A stretch of 64,000 nucleotides of DNA, taken from Methanobacteriota archaeon. Lineage in GTDB: Archaea; Thermoplasmatota; Poseidoniia; Poseidoniales; Thalassarchaeaceae. Every line of letters begins with the position of its first letter. Positions within the stretch are counted from its first letter, which is position 1. The notes beneath the pieces are model-generated. The model worked only from the letters and a program-made list of their open reading frames with translations, was not told where the DNA came from and made no database searches. The stretch covers positions 1 to 64,000 of the forward strand of contig JABIKU010000035.1 in NCBI GenBank assembly GCA_018654845.1, given 5' to 3'. Below, in pieces: positions 51,747 through 60,844 of the stretch. The position numbers were made by a program, and so were the translations under genes.

Positions 51747-52448
51747 TCAGTTTCCTGCAGCAGTTATTAGAGCAGAAAATATCTCATCTTGACTAGTCAT
51801 CTCAGGATGCCATTGAGTAGAAATCAAAAAAGTCATTCCTTTGAGTTCAACTGCTTCAATCAAACCATCGTCAGTTCTACCGACCACGGCTAGGTCGCCC
51901 GCATTGGAAACACCTTGGTGATGGCCAGAATTAACCATAATTTCTTTACCTAATAATTCCTCAAGAATCGACCCTTTTTCTAGGTTTACTTGATGATTTG
52001 ACCATTTTCCTCCAGTTGCACCATGATTTTCGAATCCTTTGGTCTCCGGTAGATGTTGATGAAGTTCTCCACCTCTTTCAATGCAGAGTAATTGATGACC
52101 TCTGCAAGTGCATAATATTGGCAAGTCGCGCTCAATAGCACCTCTCAATAGATTGATTTCCCACTCATCTTGAGTTCCCCTAACATCCTTCGTTTGGTCT
52201 ACGCCCTCTTGCCCGTAGAGGATAGGGTCAATATCTCGACCTCCTGAAAAAATGATTCCATCCAAAATGTCGAGGACTTCCTCAGGTTCATCTCCCTCGA
52301 CCAATAATAATGCAATTCCACCGGCCTTGTGAACTGCGTTGGGATAATTGGCAGGTAACATGACAACCGATTGATTTCCAACCTCATATTGGACCGAATT
52401 AATCGATGTAGTTATTCCGATTAATGGAATCAATTGTATTACCTCCAA
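51747..52448 (-). CDS. Class I glutamine amidotransferase-like hydrolase (peptidase C26, PuuD-like), copy 1
   Basis: 233 aa. Nucleophile LCTCRGHQLLC, GGRDIDPILYGQ, SGHHQGV and TQWHPE, the same family as the downstream gene. The start appears to be TTG 52448, 3 nt after the stop of the small membrane protein; no ATG precedes the first strand (LIPLIGITT). Tandem duplication followed by divergence suggests two substrates. No putrescine-pathway genes are close. Confidence 0.83.
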   Translation of the reverse strand: MEVIQLIPLIGITTSINSVQYEVGNQSVVMLPANYPNAVHKAGGIALLLVEGDEPEEVLDILDGIIFSGGRDIDPILYGQEGVDQTKDVRGTQDEWEINLLRGAIERDLPILCTCRGHQLLCIERGGELHQHLPETKGFENHGATGGKWSNHQVNLEKGSILEELLGKEIMVNSGHHQGVSNAGDLAVVGRTDDGLIEAVELKGMTFLISTQWHPEMTSQDEIFSALITAAGN

Positions 52449-52451
52449 TCG

Positions 52452-52799
52452 TTAAGCATGTTTCATTGAGATGAGTGCTGCGAATGTGTGAGCTGCTAGC
52501 ATCATTGCCAATGGTAGATGGAGCCAGCCGAAATCTGGCATCATAAATAATCCAACACAGAGTTGAATCACCGATATACCAGCAACTGCGAAAGCATTGC
52601 CTTTTACTGATTTATTTTCAATTCCAGATTGAATTACAATAACTGGGAGTGCGATTGCAAGAACAGTAATCAGATACGCAGTATGTGAATGTCCCATATC
52701 AGTACCACTGATTAATTCCCAACCAATTGCACCTTGAAATAATGTAAGAGCAAATATGGTTCCAGCGACCGGGCGAATTGCTTTGGTTAGGTCTGTCAT
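52452..52799 (-). CDS. Small four-helix membrane protein
   Basis: 115 aa with four hydrophobic segments. Histidines sit in DMGHSHTAYLITVL (His37, His39) and WLHLPLAMMLAAHTFAAL, placed like heme ligands in small membrane cytochromes, but no family is recognised. It lies between the FadF/HdrD-like gene (32 nt) and the amidotransferases (3 nt) on the same strand, so it could be a partner of the Fe-S protein. Confidence 0.55.
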   Translation of the reverse strand: MTDLTKAIRPVAGTIFALTLFQGAIGWELISGTDMGHSHTAYLITVLAIALPVIVIQSGIENKSVKGNAFAVAGISVIQLCVGLFMMPDFGWLHLPLAMMLAAHTFAALISMKHA

Positions 52800-52831
52800 G
52801 ACATCGGCTGGTGCCAGCTAGTATTTGACGG

Positions 52832-54853
52832 TCACGATTCAATTGAAGTAGATTCTACTGCAGTATGAATCTCCTTATCTCGCTCAACAATTTGTTCCCA
52901 CAATAGTTCTGCGATATCTTTCACATCCATTTCGGCTCCAACAGTATCCAAACCATCTTTCACCATAATTGAACAAAATGGACAGCCGATTGCTACAGTA
53001 TCGCAGCCGGTTGCTGCAATTTCCTCTGCTCGAATCTTATTGACTCGTTTGTCGGCGTCTTCTTCCATCCACATTTGAGCGCCACCGGCACCACAGCAGA
53101 AAGAATCCTTTCCATGGCGCTTTATTTCTACGTCGACTCCACCAAGAACCGATCGAGGTTCATCGACAACGTCGCCTATTCGACCGAGGTAACAAGGGTC
53201 ATGGAATGTTATGCTCTTACCATTTTTATCAAGTTCTGGCAACTTTCCTTCTGATTGTAATTTAGCCATTATTTCGGTATGATGAAAGATTTCCAAATCA
53301 TCTGCTCCATAATCACCATACTCTTTTCCAATAGTGTGGAAACAATGTGGACAAGCAGTAATTATTCTCTTAACACCAAGTTCATCAAAAGTTGCAATAT
53401 TTGTTTCTGCAAGCATTTGGAAAAGATATTCGTTACCTGATCGTCGGGCAGGATCACCTGAACATCCTTCTCTCATTCCAAGAATCCCAACATCCAGCCC
53501 AGCTTCTTTCAGCAAACCGATAGTTGCGCGAGCAACCTTTTGATTTCGCTCATCGAAACTCGCTGCGCAACCAACGAAATAGATGTATTCAGCAGGTTCG
53601 CCAACTTTCACATCGAGATCCTTAGCCCAATCGCCACGCTCATGTTCACCAAATCCATATGGATTCGAAGCAGACTCCAAATTACCCATCGCCACATTCA
53701 ATTCTTCTGGGTATTCCATAGTCTCCATCATTGCATTACGGCGAAGATCAGTGAGTTTAGGGACATGCTCGATGTAAAGTGGACAAACATCGACACAAGC
53801 ATGGCAAGTAGTACATGCCCAGACCGCTTCCTCTGTTATTCGTGCGAGCATCGTTTCTTCGGGTTGATCGCCTTTCAGTAGAATAGGCGCGTAATCGTTA
53901 GCATAATTACGTACATCTTTGACTATTTGCATAGGATTCAGCCCTTTCCCTGATGCATATGCTGGACAAACATCCTGGCAACGTGCGCAAGATGTACAGG
54001 ACCAACCATCGATGATTTGCCTCCAAGTATATTGATCAAAAGTGCTAACTCCAAAAGAATCGATATCTAATTCTTCCAATAAAATTGCCTTACCTGATTC
54101 ATCGATTGCAAGTGGCCGCATTTTAGCCATAGGTTCAGTATCATGAAAGAATACATTGGGAATTGCCATGACTAAATGCATATGTTTTGACATCGGAATT
54201 AGGATTAAAAAACTACAAATTGATAACATATGGGTCCAATATGCAATAATTGCAAAATTAGTCAACGAAGTTCCAGCAACCCAATTTCCAATAGGCTCCC
54301 AAGTTGCTGAAGGAGATTCGACCGATTCGATGATGAAAGAAGTTATTGTAATCGTCAAAATCAAGAAAAGAATAAAATTTCCTTCTAACTGAGATTTCCC
54401 CCTCAGCTTCTCGGGAGTGAAGATTATGCGACGAATAAGTGCGGCAGTCGCACCAATTAGTGCAGACGTATAACCGAGTTCGACAATTCCATTCCATGGG
54501 CCATTAAAGATTTCAGGCAAGATATTGTGAGAGAAGAAATTCGCTGTTGCTAAATCTAACATATCTGTTGAGAGCATCAAAAACCCCCAAAACATGAGTA
54601 CGTGCATTCCACCTGCAACTCGATCTCGTAACACTTTCTTTTGACCTAGCCAACCTACCAATAATTCCTTGATTCGAACTACCCAAGAATCGAATCGGTT
54701 ATCAGGGGCTCCCAACATAACTAATCTAGTTGCTAGAATGACTTGAAAGAGAAAGAACGCAATTGACCCTCCGCCTATTATTAGAAGGATTACCCAACCC
54801 GGAAGAGGACCATATTCGACCAATAGAGGATGCTCCATTTCGTTAAACTCCAC
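52832..54853 (-). CDS. Membrane Fe-S oxidoreductase, FadF/HdrD-like (cytochrome b + 4Fe-4S + CCG domains)
   Basis: 673 aa. Residues ~1-230 form a NarI-like heme-b membrane domain with about five helices and several His. Two 4Fe-4S motifs follow (CTSCARCQDVCP and CTTCHACVDVCP). Two CCG/HdrD-type domains come next (GCSGDPARRSG...CPHCFHT and HDPCYLGR...CCGAGGAQMW...GCPFCSIM). This combination matches ETF:menaquinone oxidoreductases (FadF/EMO) and HdrDE fusions. The likely job is passing electrons from ETF or another donor to membrane quinone, e.g. in fatty-acid oxidation. No etfAB genes are in the window, so the donor is inferred. It heads the minus-strand run toward cysS. Confidence 0.82.
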   Translation of the reverse strand: MEFNEMEHPLLVEYGPLPGWVILLIIGGGSIAFFLFQVILATRLVMLGAPDNRFDSWVVRIKELLVGWLGQKKVLRDRVAGGMHVLMFWGFLMLSTDMLDLATANFFSHNILPEIFNGPWNGIVELGYTSALIGATAALIRRIIFTPEKLRGKSQLEGNFILFLILTITITSFIIESVESPSATWEPIGNWVAGTSLTNFAIIAYWTHMLSICSFLILIPMSKHMHLVMAIPNVFFHDTEPMAKMRPLAIDESGKAILLEELDIDSFGVSTFDQYTWRQIIDGWSCTSCARCQDVCPAYASGKGLNPMQIVKDVRNYANDYAPILLKGDQPEETMLARITEEAVWACTTCHACVDVCPLYIEHVPKLTDLRRNAMMETMEYPEELNVAMGNLESASNPYGFGEHERGDWAKDLDVKVGEPAEYIYFVGCAASFDERNQKVARATIGLLKEAGLDVGILGMREGCSGDPARRSGNEYLFQMLAETNIATFDELGVKRIITACPHCFHTIGKEYGDYGADDLEIFHHTEIMAKLQSEGKLPELDKNGKSITFHDPCYLGRIGDVVDEPRSVLGGVDVEIKRHGKDSFCCGAGGAQMWMEEDADKRVNKIRAEEIAATGCDTVAIGCPFCSIMVKDGLDTVGAEMDVKDIAELLWEQIVERDKEIHTAVESTSIES

Positions 54854-54974
54854 CGACGACTAATCTTGTCAAACCAAGCGAAGAGAAACTACTCCTTCAA
54901 TCAACCGCCTATACAGTTCCCATAGAGTCTCATAATCCCCAACCCTCATTTCCTTAACGCCCACACCAGATAAC

Positions 54975-55955
54975 ATGGTCCGTGCCTTCGCCCCCGGGAA
55001 ATGCATCCTGTTCGGTGAACATGCAGTGGTCTATGGACATCCAGCTGTTGCTGTTGCCATCGATGCAGGAGTTGAAGTTAGATTGGAAGAATCTGAAAGA
55101 TGGATTCTCGATGGAATGAATTTCGAGCCATCACGTCATCCACATATCAAACATATATTGACAAATGTTTTCGAGTATGATGGGCCTCCATTAAAAATGG
55201 ATATTGATTCAACATTATTTCCTGCTGCAGGCCTTGGATCAAGTGCTGCATTATCCAATGCAATGGGTGCAGCTTTGCAAGAATTAATTGAACCTAGTGG
55301 CACTGTTGATTCAATTAAAATAGCAAAAATAAGTCATTCTGCTGAAGCGATTGCACAAGAGGGAAGAGCTAGTCCAACGGATACGGCTACTAGTGCATTG
55401 GGTGGGTCAGTAGTCGTATCTGGAGAACGTCTTAGAGGGATTAATCATAGATTTGATGCTGGATTAATTACCCCTGAGGGCGAGAGAAATTGGTCAATAC
55501 ATTCTGCGGAATTACACCCAAATCTTGCCGAAGCATGGTTGGTACTGGGATTTACAGGTCAGGGTTCTCCGACTGGAAAAATGGTAGCAGGAGTAGCAGA
55601 CCTATTGGAAAGAGAACCTAATCGCAATGATGATATGTTGGCGATTGCCAATATTACAAATGCAGGATTAGCCGCTCTCGCAGCAGGAAATTTACCAGCG
55701 GTTGGAATGGCCATGGATGCTTGTCATAAACGATTACAGAATATTCAAGTCAGTAGTCCGGCACTTGATTTATTGGTAAAATCTGCCCGGCCGCACTCCT
55801 TCGGTGCAAAGCTGACTGGAGCAGGTGGTGGTGGATGTATGGTAGCTCTTACAGATAATCCAAAAAGGGTTGCTGAAGCTATTGAAATTGCAGGTGGTAA
55901 ACCATTGATTTCCCGCTTTGGAGCTGAAGGCGTTCGATTAATCAAAAAAAGTTGA
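54975..55955 (+). CDS. mvk: Mevalonate kinase
   Basis: 326 aa. GHMP kinase: N-terminal APGKCILFGEHAVVYGHPAVA, ATP loop PAAGLGSSAALSNA, Asp-containing segment ASPTDTATSALGG, and C-terminal KLTGAGGGGCMVAL. It phosphorylates mevalonate to 5-phosphomevalonate, the entry to archaeal isoprenoid lipids and to the squalene made by HpnCDE. Which branch follows is not fixed by the window, but AcnX at 35-36.6 kb would suit the archaeal (dehydratase) route. ATG 54975 is the family start. A hairpin/T-tract follows the stop. Confidence 0.94.
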   Translation: MVRAFAPGKCILFGEHAVVYGHPAVAVAIDAGVEVRLEESERWILDGMNFEPSRHPHIKHILTNVFEYDGPPLKMDIDSTLFPAAGLGSSAALSNAMGAALQELIEPSGTVDSIKIAKISHSAEAIAQEGRASPTDTATSALGGSVVVSGERLRGINHRFDAGLITPEGERNWSIHSAELHPNLAEAWLVLGFTGQGSPTGKMVAGVADLLEREPNRNDDMLAIANITNAGLAALAAGNLPAVGMAMDACHKRLQNIQVSSPALDLLVKSARPHSFGAKLTGAGGGGCMVALTDNPKRVAEAIEIAGGKPLISRFGAEGVRLIKKS

Positions 55956-55957
55956 AA

Positions 55958-55985
55958 AAAACGAGTCGTTTTGTTTATTTTTGTT
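55958..55985 (+). terminator. Hairpin plus T-rich tract after mvk
   Basis: AAAACGA-G-TCGTTTT is a perfect 7-bp inverted repeat starting 3 nt after the mvk stop, followed by TTGTTTATTTTTG. Archaeal RNA polymerase terminates at T-tracts, so this could separate mvk from the TBP gene, which has its own promoter. Confidence 0.5.
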
Positions 55986-55994
55986 CAACTATTC

Positions 55995-56002
55995 TTTATA
56001 AG
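55995..56002 (+). promoter_or_regulatory. TATA box for the TBP gene
   Basis: TTTATAAG is centred about 26 nt before ATG 56024, the spacing of a leaderless archaeal promoter. A second TATATAAG at 56006-56013 is too close to serve that ATG but could be an extra TBP-binding site for autoregulation. Confidence 0.55.
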
Positions 56003-56023
56003 GGATATATAAGTCCGAACGCC

Positions 56024-56740
56024 ATGCTTAGTGACGAAGAACGCCTAACAGTAGTGAATGTGGTCGCATCGACCCGAGTTGCAGAAGAACTCGACCTGCC
56101 AGATATCGCAATTCAGTTGAATTGTGAATACGAACCTGAACAATTTCCGGGAGTAGTTTACCGAGTTGTAGATCCAAAACTGGCAATTCTAATGTTCCGC
56201 TCTGGACGTGCGGTTTGCACCGGCGGTAAGAATGAACAAAACATCCACACAGGCATCGAACGCATGACCGCTGACCTGAACAAGGCAGGTATTGAAACAT
56301 GGGATCCTTCAAGAATAGAAATTGAAGTTCAAAACATGGTCGCAACCTATTCATTATTCTACCCAGAAGAGTATGGTGGAATGGCAAGAATGGATGACAA
56401 TAACACTCGAGTCATTGATCTTGAAGGAGGTGGCATTCGTGCTGCAACCGATGAAGAAGTTGCGGAAGAAGATGAAAGAATTCGTGGTATTCGTGAAGGT
56501 GAACCGCTCGCAGCACTTCCACGAAAACTTAACCTGAATAATCTAACATTCCACCTACCTTTCGATAAGGTTGAGTACGAACCAGAACAGTTTCCTGGCT
56601 TGATTTATCGAATAGATTACCCGAAGGTTGTCTGCTTGATTTTCGGCAGTGGTAAAATGGTAATTACTGGAGCTCGCCACAAAGATGAGATTTTTGAAGC
56701 AATACAGTTTATTCAAGACGAGTTAGCGGACTTGCTTTGA
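56024..56740 (+). CDS. tbp: TATA-binding protein with ~55-residue insertion in the second repeat
   Basis: 238 aa from ATG 56024 (MLSDEERLTVVNVVAST); the track's 55952 start lies before the promoter and is rejected. Repeat 1 (10-92) and repeat 2 (98-238) both carry the TBP core, EYEPEQFPG and the downstream (M/I)F(R/G)SG. All four DNA-kinking Phe are present (41, 58, 190, 207). Archaeal TBPs are usually ~180-200 aa. Here, after VQNMVATYSL (strand S1') and before KLNLNNLTFHL (helix H1'), lies an extra ~55 residues (112-167), including the acidic stretch TDEEVAEEDERIRGI. In repeat 1 the same gap is ~17 residues. The frame is open and the flanking repeat is intact, so this looks like a true insertion. 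Confidence 0.93.
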   Translation: MLSDEERLTVVNVVASTRVAEELDLPDIAIQLNCEYEPEQFPGVVYRVVDPKLAILMFRSGRAVCTGGKNEQNIHTGIERMTADLNKAGIETWDPSRIEIEVQNMVATYSLFYPEEYGGMARMDDNNTRVIDLEGGGIRAATDEEVAEEDERIRGIREGEPLAALPRKLNLNNLTFHLPFDKVEYEPEQFPGLIYRIDYPKVVCLIFGSGKMVITGARHKDEIFEAIQFIQDELADLL

Positions 56741-56772
56741 ACTCTCTTTGAATAAATCAGATTTCCAATTGC

Positions 56773-56780
56773 AATATATA
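56773..56780 (+). promoter_or_regulatory. TATA-like box for the PKD protein-sepF pair
   Basis: AATATATA lies 19-26 nt before ATG 56799 in the 58-nt gap after tbp. The position suits a leaderless or very short leader. Confidence 0.45.
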
Positions 56781-56798
56781 GGTGATTCACCCAAATAG

Positions 56799-59700
56799 AT
56801 GAGAATATCTGATGATATTCTCTTTTTCACCATGGGAACGAGTCATAGTGATATTCATTTGATAATAGCCCCCGGGAAGAGTGTGAACACTCCCTATAGC
56901 AAAGGCATTCTCCTCGCTTCGATTGTTATATTATCATCAGTTTCAGTATTGTTTATTGAAATCGATATCGAAGAATTGAATAATGATTCGCTAAAATTGA
57001 ATGGTGAAGCTAAAACATCTTCTTTAGTTGATGTCCCATCATGGAGAATCTACGATATTTGGAATTATAATGGCAATCTGGATCTAGTAAATTACATCGC
57101 TAGTTCAGGAGTCAATACGAACCTTCAATCGATGTCAGGTACGTTACAAAAAACTGTCACGGACATCTATACGATGACCGTGGATAATAAATCTACATTG
57201 GTTTACAATATACAATCACATGGAGAATACGATTCAGGCGGAGCTATCAATCTAGAAGGAACGAATGGATGTTTGTATGTCACAATGGACACTGAAGAGA
57301 TAGTCCGAGTTTCAGACCTCGCATCCATTGAACAAGAAGCTACATTTGACCTCGTCTTCGATCCGGTGTTATTCGGAAGTTGCAGAACTTGGCTTAGACA
57401 AGATGTTGCTGAACTAATCGTTCTTAACGAGTATTCCCCACCATTAGAAAGCTATGATTTCCCTCTTTATGTAGGTGACAATTGGGATGAAGATTTTACT
57501 CAAGAAACCAGTTATTCCGGTTCGAGTGACTATGTGACGATTCCTAGTGATACATTGGACAGTAATAGTATAAATTGGGAGATTATGAGCCAAGGATTTT
57601 CAGGAGTAGGCTACTCAGGTTGCATTCCATCTTACAATATTTCTAGCACTAATAGTGATGGCGAAGACGCGGGATACAAATGGTTCTGCCCAGCGATTCG
57701 TGGCGATATCAAAACCGAAACGATTGAAGGGATTGGGTTTACTGCAATTCATTCACTGAGTTCATACTACGCGGCTAGTAGACCAAAGCAAATTGAGGTA
57801 GAGGTAGAGTTTCCTCTCGCCCCTATCGACATGGATATTTCTGCATGGATAAATGTGTCCCAAGGTGGAAATCCCCTATCAAATCAAAATGTTGAATTTC
57901 GATATGAAATCGAAGGTGATATTCAGACTGTGACTACAGCTGCGAATGGGAGTGCTCATATTATTTTCAATACCGGTCACGCAGCTGATAATTCTATTAC
58001 AACCAATGATTTAGGTAGTCATGGAATCATCGCTTGGATTTCTAGTGAAAATGTGGTAGGGGCAGCGACAGTATCCATAGATCCTAACATTCATGAAATC
58101 GATTTAATTGCTTATACAGATGGTGTTACCGTCGAAAGAACTCGAGGAATTCGAACCGTGTCCCTGAATGATGATATCGGTTTCAATGCAATTCCAGGAG
58201 ATGTTCTCACATTTAGTATTCCAGTGATAAATCGAGGCTTAATCAAATCACCAACTACGATTCTCGAAGTGACTGGGGCTGATGGCGCAACATCATCAGC
58301 AAATGTCCCACGTCTCGACAGTCTAGCTGAAACTAGAATAGAAATCGACTGGGTGGTACCTGCAAATCAACCATCTGGCGATTCTTCGATTCTATTCGAA
58401 GTCGACCCAGGAGAAGCGATTACAAGTGATGGAAATCGTTCGAATAACCAAGGGTCATTCACAATTTTCATTGGCAGGTTGCCAGAGGCAGTTTTGCTAA
58501 TTCCAGATGAATCTCTAACACTAGATGAGATTGTATTCAATGGATTGTCCTCTTGGGATCCAGATGGTGGAAGCATCTCTTGCTACTTTACAATCGAGAA
58601 ATTAAACGGCGACACGATTGGTTCTGAAGAACCAGATTGTATCCATGAGTATTCTTGGGATGATGATGGAACCTTCCTAGTTACTATGCTGGTTACCGAT
58701 GATGAGAGTGATACTGATTATGCTGAGTCATCTGTTTCAATTCTTAATCGGTACCCAGAAATAACCATAGGTACAGAATCAGATAATGTCCCAGTTCTCT
58801 CTCCAGTTACATTTGAGTTAACCGAACGAATTGATCTAGATACACAACATCCACAAGCTCCCGTCGATATACAATGGAAATCACCTTGCGAAGAAGGTGC
58901 TATCTCTCTGAAGTGTACCGTTACACCTACGGAAGAAGGGACATACACTGTTGAAGTAGATGCTATGGATGATGATGGTGCGATTACAACTGAAACGTAC
59001 ACTGTAAACGTGAATAATATTGCACCATTTGATTCCGAAGTCGAAGTTATTTTTCAAGGAAATAGAATTCAACCGAATAGTTATGGATTGTTTACAATCA
59101 ACGAAGGTGATGAATTGACAATTCGAGGAATAGCTCATGATTCTGAAAATGATATTGATTCATTACAACATATTTGGACGCCCGATGCAGAAAGTTTTCC
59201 TGATATTCAAACTATTCAAATCGGGCGAGTGAGCCTAATCACCCACACATTCGAAACAGATGGCCAGCACCTTGCGACATTACAGGTGATCGATGATGAT
59301 GGAGAGAGTGCGGAAACTCTTACCGTTCCATTCAAAGTGAATAATATTGTGCCTTCGATTCTACCATTCGCTGAGCCTTTACCTGCCGCTGAAGATAATG
59401 ATATTGAGATTTCAATGAGGGTAGAAGATACTTCTCATGACCTTCAGATAATGACGTCCTGTTTCGATCTTAACCCTGACGAAAATACAGATAGCACTGG
59501 AAACAAAACCGATGATTGTGATGTCGAATCAATACATCTAAAACATTCATGGCCCGACTCAAATTCTGCTCCAGACCACATTACTTTTCACGCAACTGAT
59601 GATGATGGAAGAAGAGCGTGGGTCTCAATCCCAATTGATATTCGAAATGTAAAACCTATTGCAAGGGCTACGACCAGCACCTACCAACCAGTTTCTGGAG

Positions 59701-60353
59701 AGTCATTTATCATAAATGCAAACGGGACTACCGATTCAATATTTGATATGCAAAATATGAGGTATCAATGGGATCTTAATATTGCAAAAGATTCCGATGG
59801 TGATGGAAACCCTGCAAATGATATCGATGTTGAAGGCAATATCATAGAACTCGTATTCGATGTAGAGGGTACGGTCATTGTTCAATTAACTGTAAATGAT
59901 GGTGATGCAACCGATTCGATAATTCTAACAATTCAAGTTCAAAAGGCACCATTCAGCGTTGTCGGACTGGTATCTTCACCAATATTCATCGTATTCATTT
60001 TGATAATAATGGCAGGAGGAGGAGGGTATTTATTCCTTCAAAAGAAGAAGGAAGAAGTCTATGATGAGCCTCTGATGAGCAAACGCCGAAAAATATCGAT
60101 GGATGATGCATTCGATGATGCCGGATTTGATCCTTTCAGTGAAGATAAGGAACGGCGTCGAGTCCAATCAAATCGAGAGGTTGAAAAAACTAGTTCTGAG
60201 CCAATCAAAGTTGAAGAGAAAATAATGGTGGATTATCTAACAGAAATGGATGCAGAACAGAAAGAATCTGTTGAAACGGAGCCAAATGTAGTATCCCTAA
60301 ATGAGGTGTTGAGTACTGAAGATATCGAAGCACTCTTGGGTGAAGAGGAGTAG
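56799..60353 (+). CDS. Giant surface protein with CARDB/PKD-like domains, one C-terminal TM and acidic cytoplasmic tail
   Basis: 1184 aa. An N-terminal hydrophobic segment (~35-53, GILLASIVILSSVSVLFI) is a signal or anchor. The first ~400 residues are not recognised. A CARDB-like domain (~445-560; VINRGLIKSPTTILEV, SNNQGSFTIFI) is followed by several PKD-like Ig domains (~565-1040) with the usual SSWDPDG, YSWDDDGTFLVTMLVTDD and DGDA...LTVND patterns. One helix near 1050-1075 is followed by KKKEE and a ~100-residue charged tail ending STEDIEALLGEEE. The bulk is outside, with the tail in the cytoplasm. sepF starts 9 nt downstream, suggesting a link between envelope and division site. Ligand unknown. 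Confidence 0.72.
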   Translation: MRISDDILFFTMGTSHSDIHLIIAPGKSVNTPYSKGILLASIVILSSVSVLFIEIDIEELNNDSLKLNGEAKTSSLVDVPSWRIYDIWNYNGNLDLVNYIASSGVNTNLQSMSGTLQKTVTDIYTMTVDNKSTLVYNIQSHGEYDSGGAINLEGTNGCLYVTMDTEEIVRVSDLASIEQEATFDLVFDPVLFGSCRTWLRQDVAELIVLNEYSPPLESYDFPLYVGDNWDEDFTQETSYSGSSDYVTIPSDTLDSNSINWEIMSQGFSGVGYSGCIPSYNISSTNSDGEDAGYKWFCPAIRGDIKTETIEGIGFTAIHSLSSYYAASRPKQIEVEVEFPLAPIDMDISAWINVSQGGNPLSNQNVEFRYEIEGDIQTVTTAANGSAHIIFNTGHAADNSITTNDLGSHGIIAWISSENVVGAATVSIDPNIHEIDLIAYTDGVTVERTRGIRTVSLNDDIGFNAIPGDVLTFSIPVINRGLIKSPTTILEVTGADGATSSANVPRLDSLAETRIEIDWVVPANQPSGDSSILFEVDPGEAITSDGNRSNNQGSFTIFIGRLPEAVLLIPDESLTLDEIVFNGLSSWDPDGGSISCYFTIEKLNGDTIGSEEPDCIHEYSWDDDGTFLVTMLVTDDESDTDYAESSVSILNRYPEITIGTESDNVPVLSPVTFELTERIDLDTQHPQAPVDIQWKSPCEEGAISLKCTVTPTEEGTYTVEVDAMDDDGAITTETYTVNVNNIAPFDSEVEVIFQGNRIQPNSYGLFTINEGDELTIRGIAHDSENDIDSLQHIWTPDAESFPDIQTIQIGRVSLITHTFETDGQHLATLQVIDDDGESAETLTVPFKVNNIVPSILPFAEPLPAAEDNDIEISMRVEDTSHDLQIMTSCFDLNPDENTDSTGNKTDDCDVESIHLKHSWPDSNSAPDHITFHATDDDGRRAWVSIPIDIRNVKPIARATTSTYQPVSGESFIINANGTTDSIFDMQNMRYQWDLNIAKDSDGDGNPANDIDVEGNIIELVFDVEGTVIVQLTVNDGDATDSIILTIQVQKAPFSVVGLVSSPIFIVFILIIMAGGGGYLFLQKKKEEVYDEPLMSKRRKISMDDAFDDAGFDPFSEDKERRRVQSNREVEKTSSEPIKVEEKIMVDYLTEMDAEQKESVETEPNVVSLNEVLSTEDIEALLGEEE

Positions 60354-60361
60354 CCGAGGCT

Positions 60362-60844
60362 ATGGTGAACCTATTTCGACTACTAGGATTACCTGACCCG
60401 AATAAGGCTCAACCTAGGCCATCACGAACGAATACCTCAACTGCAGATCCTGGTCCTCAAGCCGGGGCGGGTTTCCACGATTTTGGTGAAGAAATCTGGT
60501 CAGAGCGAACTGAAAAACTTACTCGCACAGCTGAAAGAAATATCATTTATCAAAAGCCTGATGATTTGCACAGATTACAACTTCATGGAATGGAAAATGA
60601 GCTTGCACAAGGCAATATGTTATTGGTGGATCTTGGAGGTTTAGCCCAATTACCTTCACAGAAAGATGTCTGTAGCCGTCGTGTACAGGAATTGGGAGAA
60701 AGATTTGATATTCCTGTATTTTCTTTGAATGATTCAGATTCATTACTAATGGTACCAGGAGCAAGGATGCGAGTGGATACTGAACGACACAAATTAGGAA
60801 TGGCAATCTGGAGTCAATTACCAGAATCCGATTCAAAATTTTGA
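60362..60844 (+). CDS. sepF: SepF-like cell-division protein
   Basis: 160 aa. Residues ~58-140 follow the archaeal SepF/DUF552 fold: NIIYQKPDDL, HGMENELAQGNMLLVDLGGLAQLP, a helix (DVCSRRVQELGERF), then VFSLNDSDSLLMVPGARMRVD. The N-terminal ~55 residues are Pro/Ser/Thr-rich; an N-terminal MVNLFRLLGL could be the amphipathic membrane-targeting helix expected of SepF. In archaea SepF anchors FtsZ to the membrane. It is encoded 9 nt after the PKD-type membrane protein. ftsZ is not in the window. Its 3' end overlaps the convergent flavoprotein gene by 31 nt. Confidence 0.75.
   Translation: MVNLFRLLGLPDPNKAQPRPSRTNTSTADPGPQAGAGFHDFGEEIWSERTEKLTRTAERNIIYQKPDDLHRLQLHGMENELAQGNMLLVDLGGLAQLPSQKDVCSRRVQELGERFDIPVFSLNDSDSLLMVPGARMRVDTERHKLGMAIWSQLPESDSKF

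Noticed and set aside
55952-56023. Upstream start of the TBP ORF (262 aa)
   Set aside because: Lies before the TATA box and in the terminator region of mvk; the family sequence and leaderless spacing fit ATG 56024.
60310-60350. Similarity of the PKD protein tail (LSTEDIEALLG) to the FliM N-terminal motif (LSQxEIDALL)
   Set aside because: Short, at the wrong end, and there is no flagellar motor gene; likely chance.
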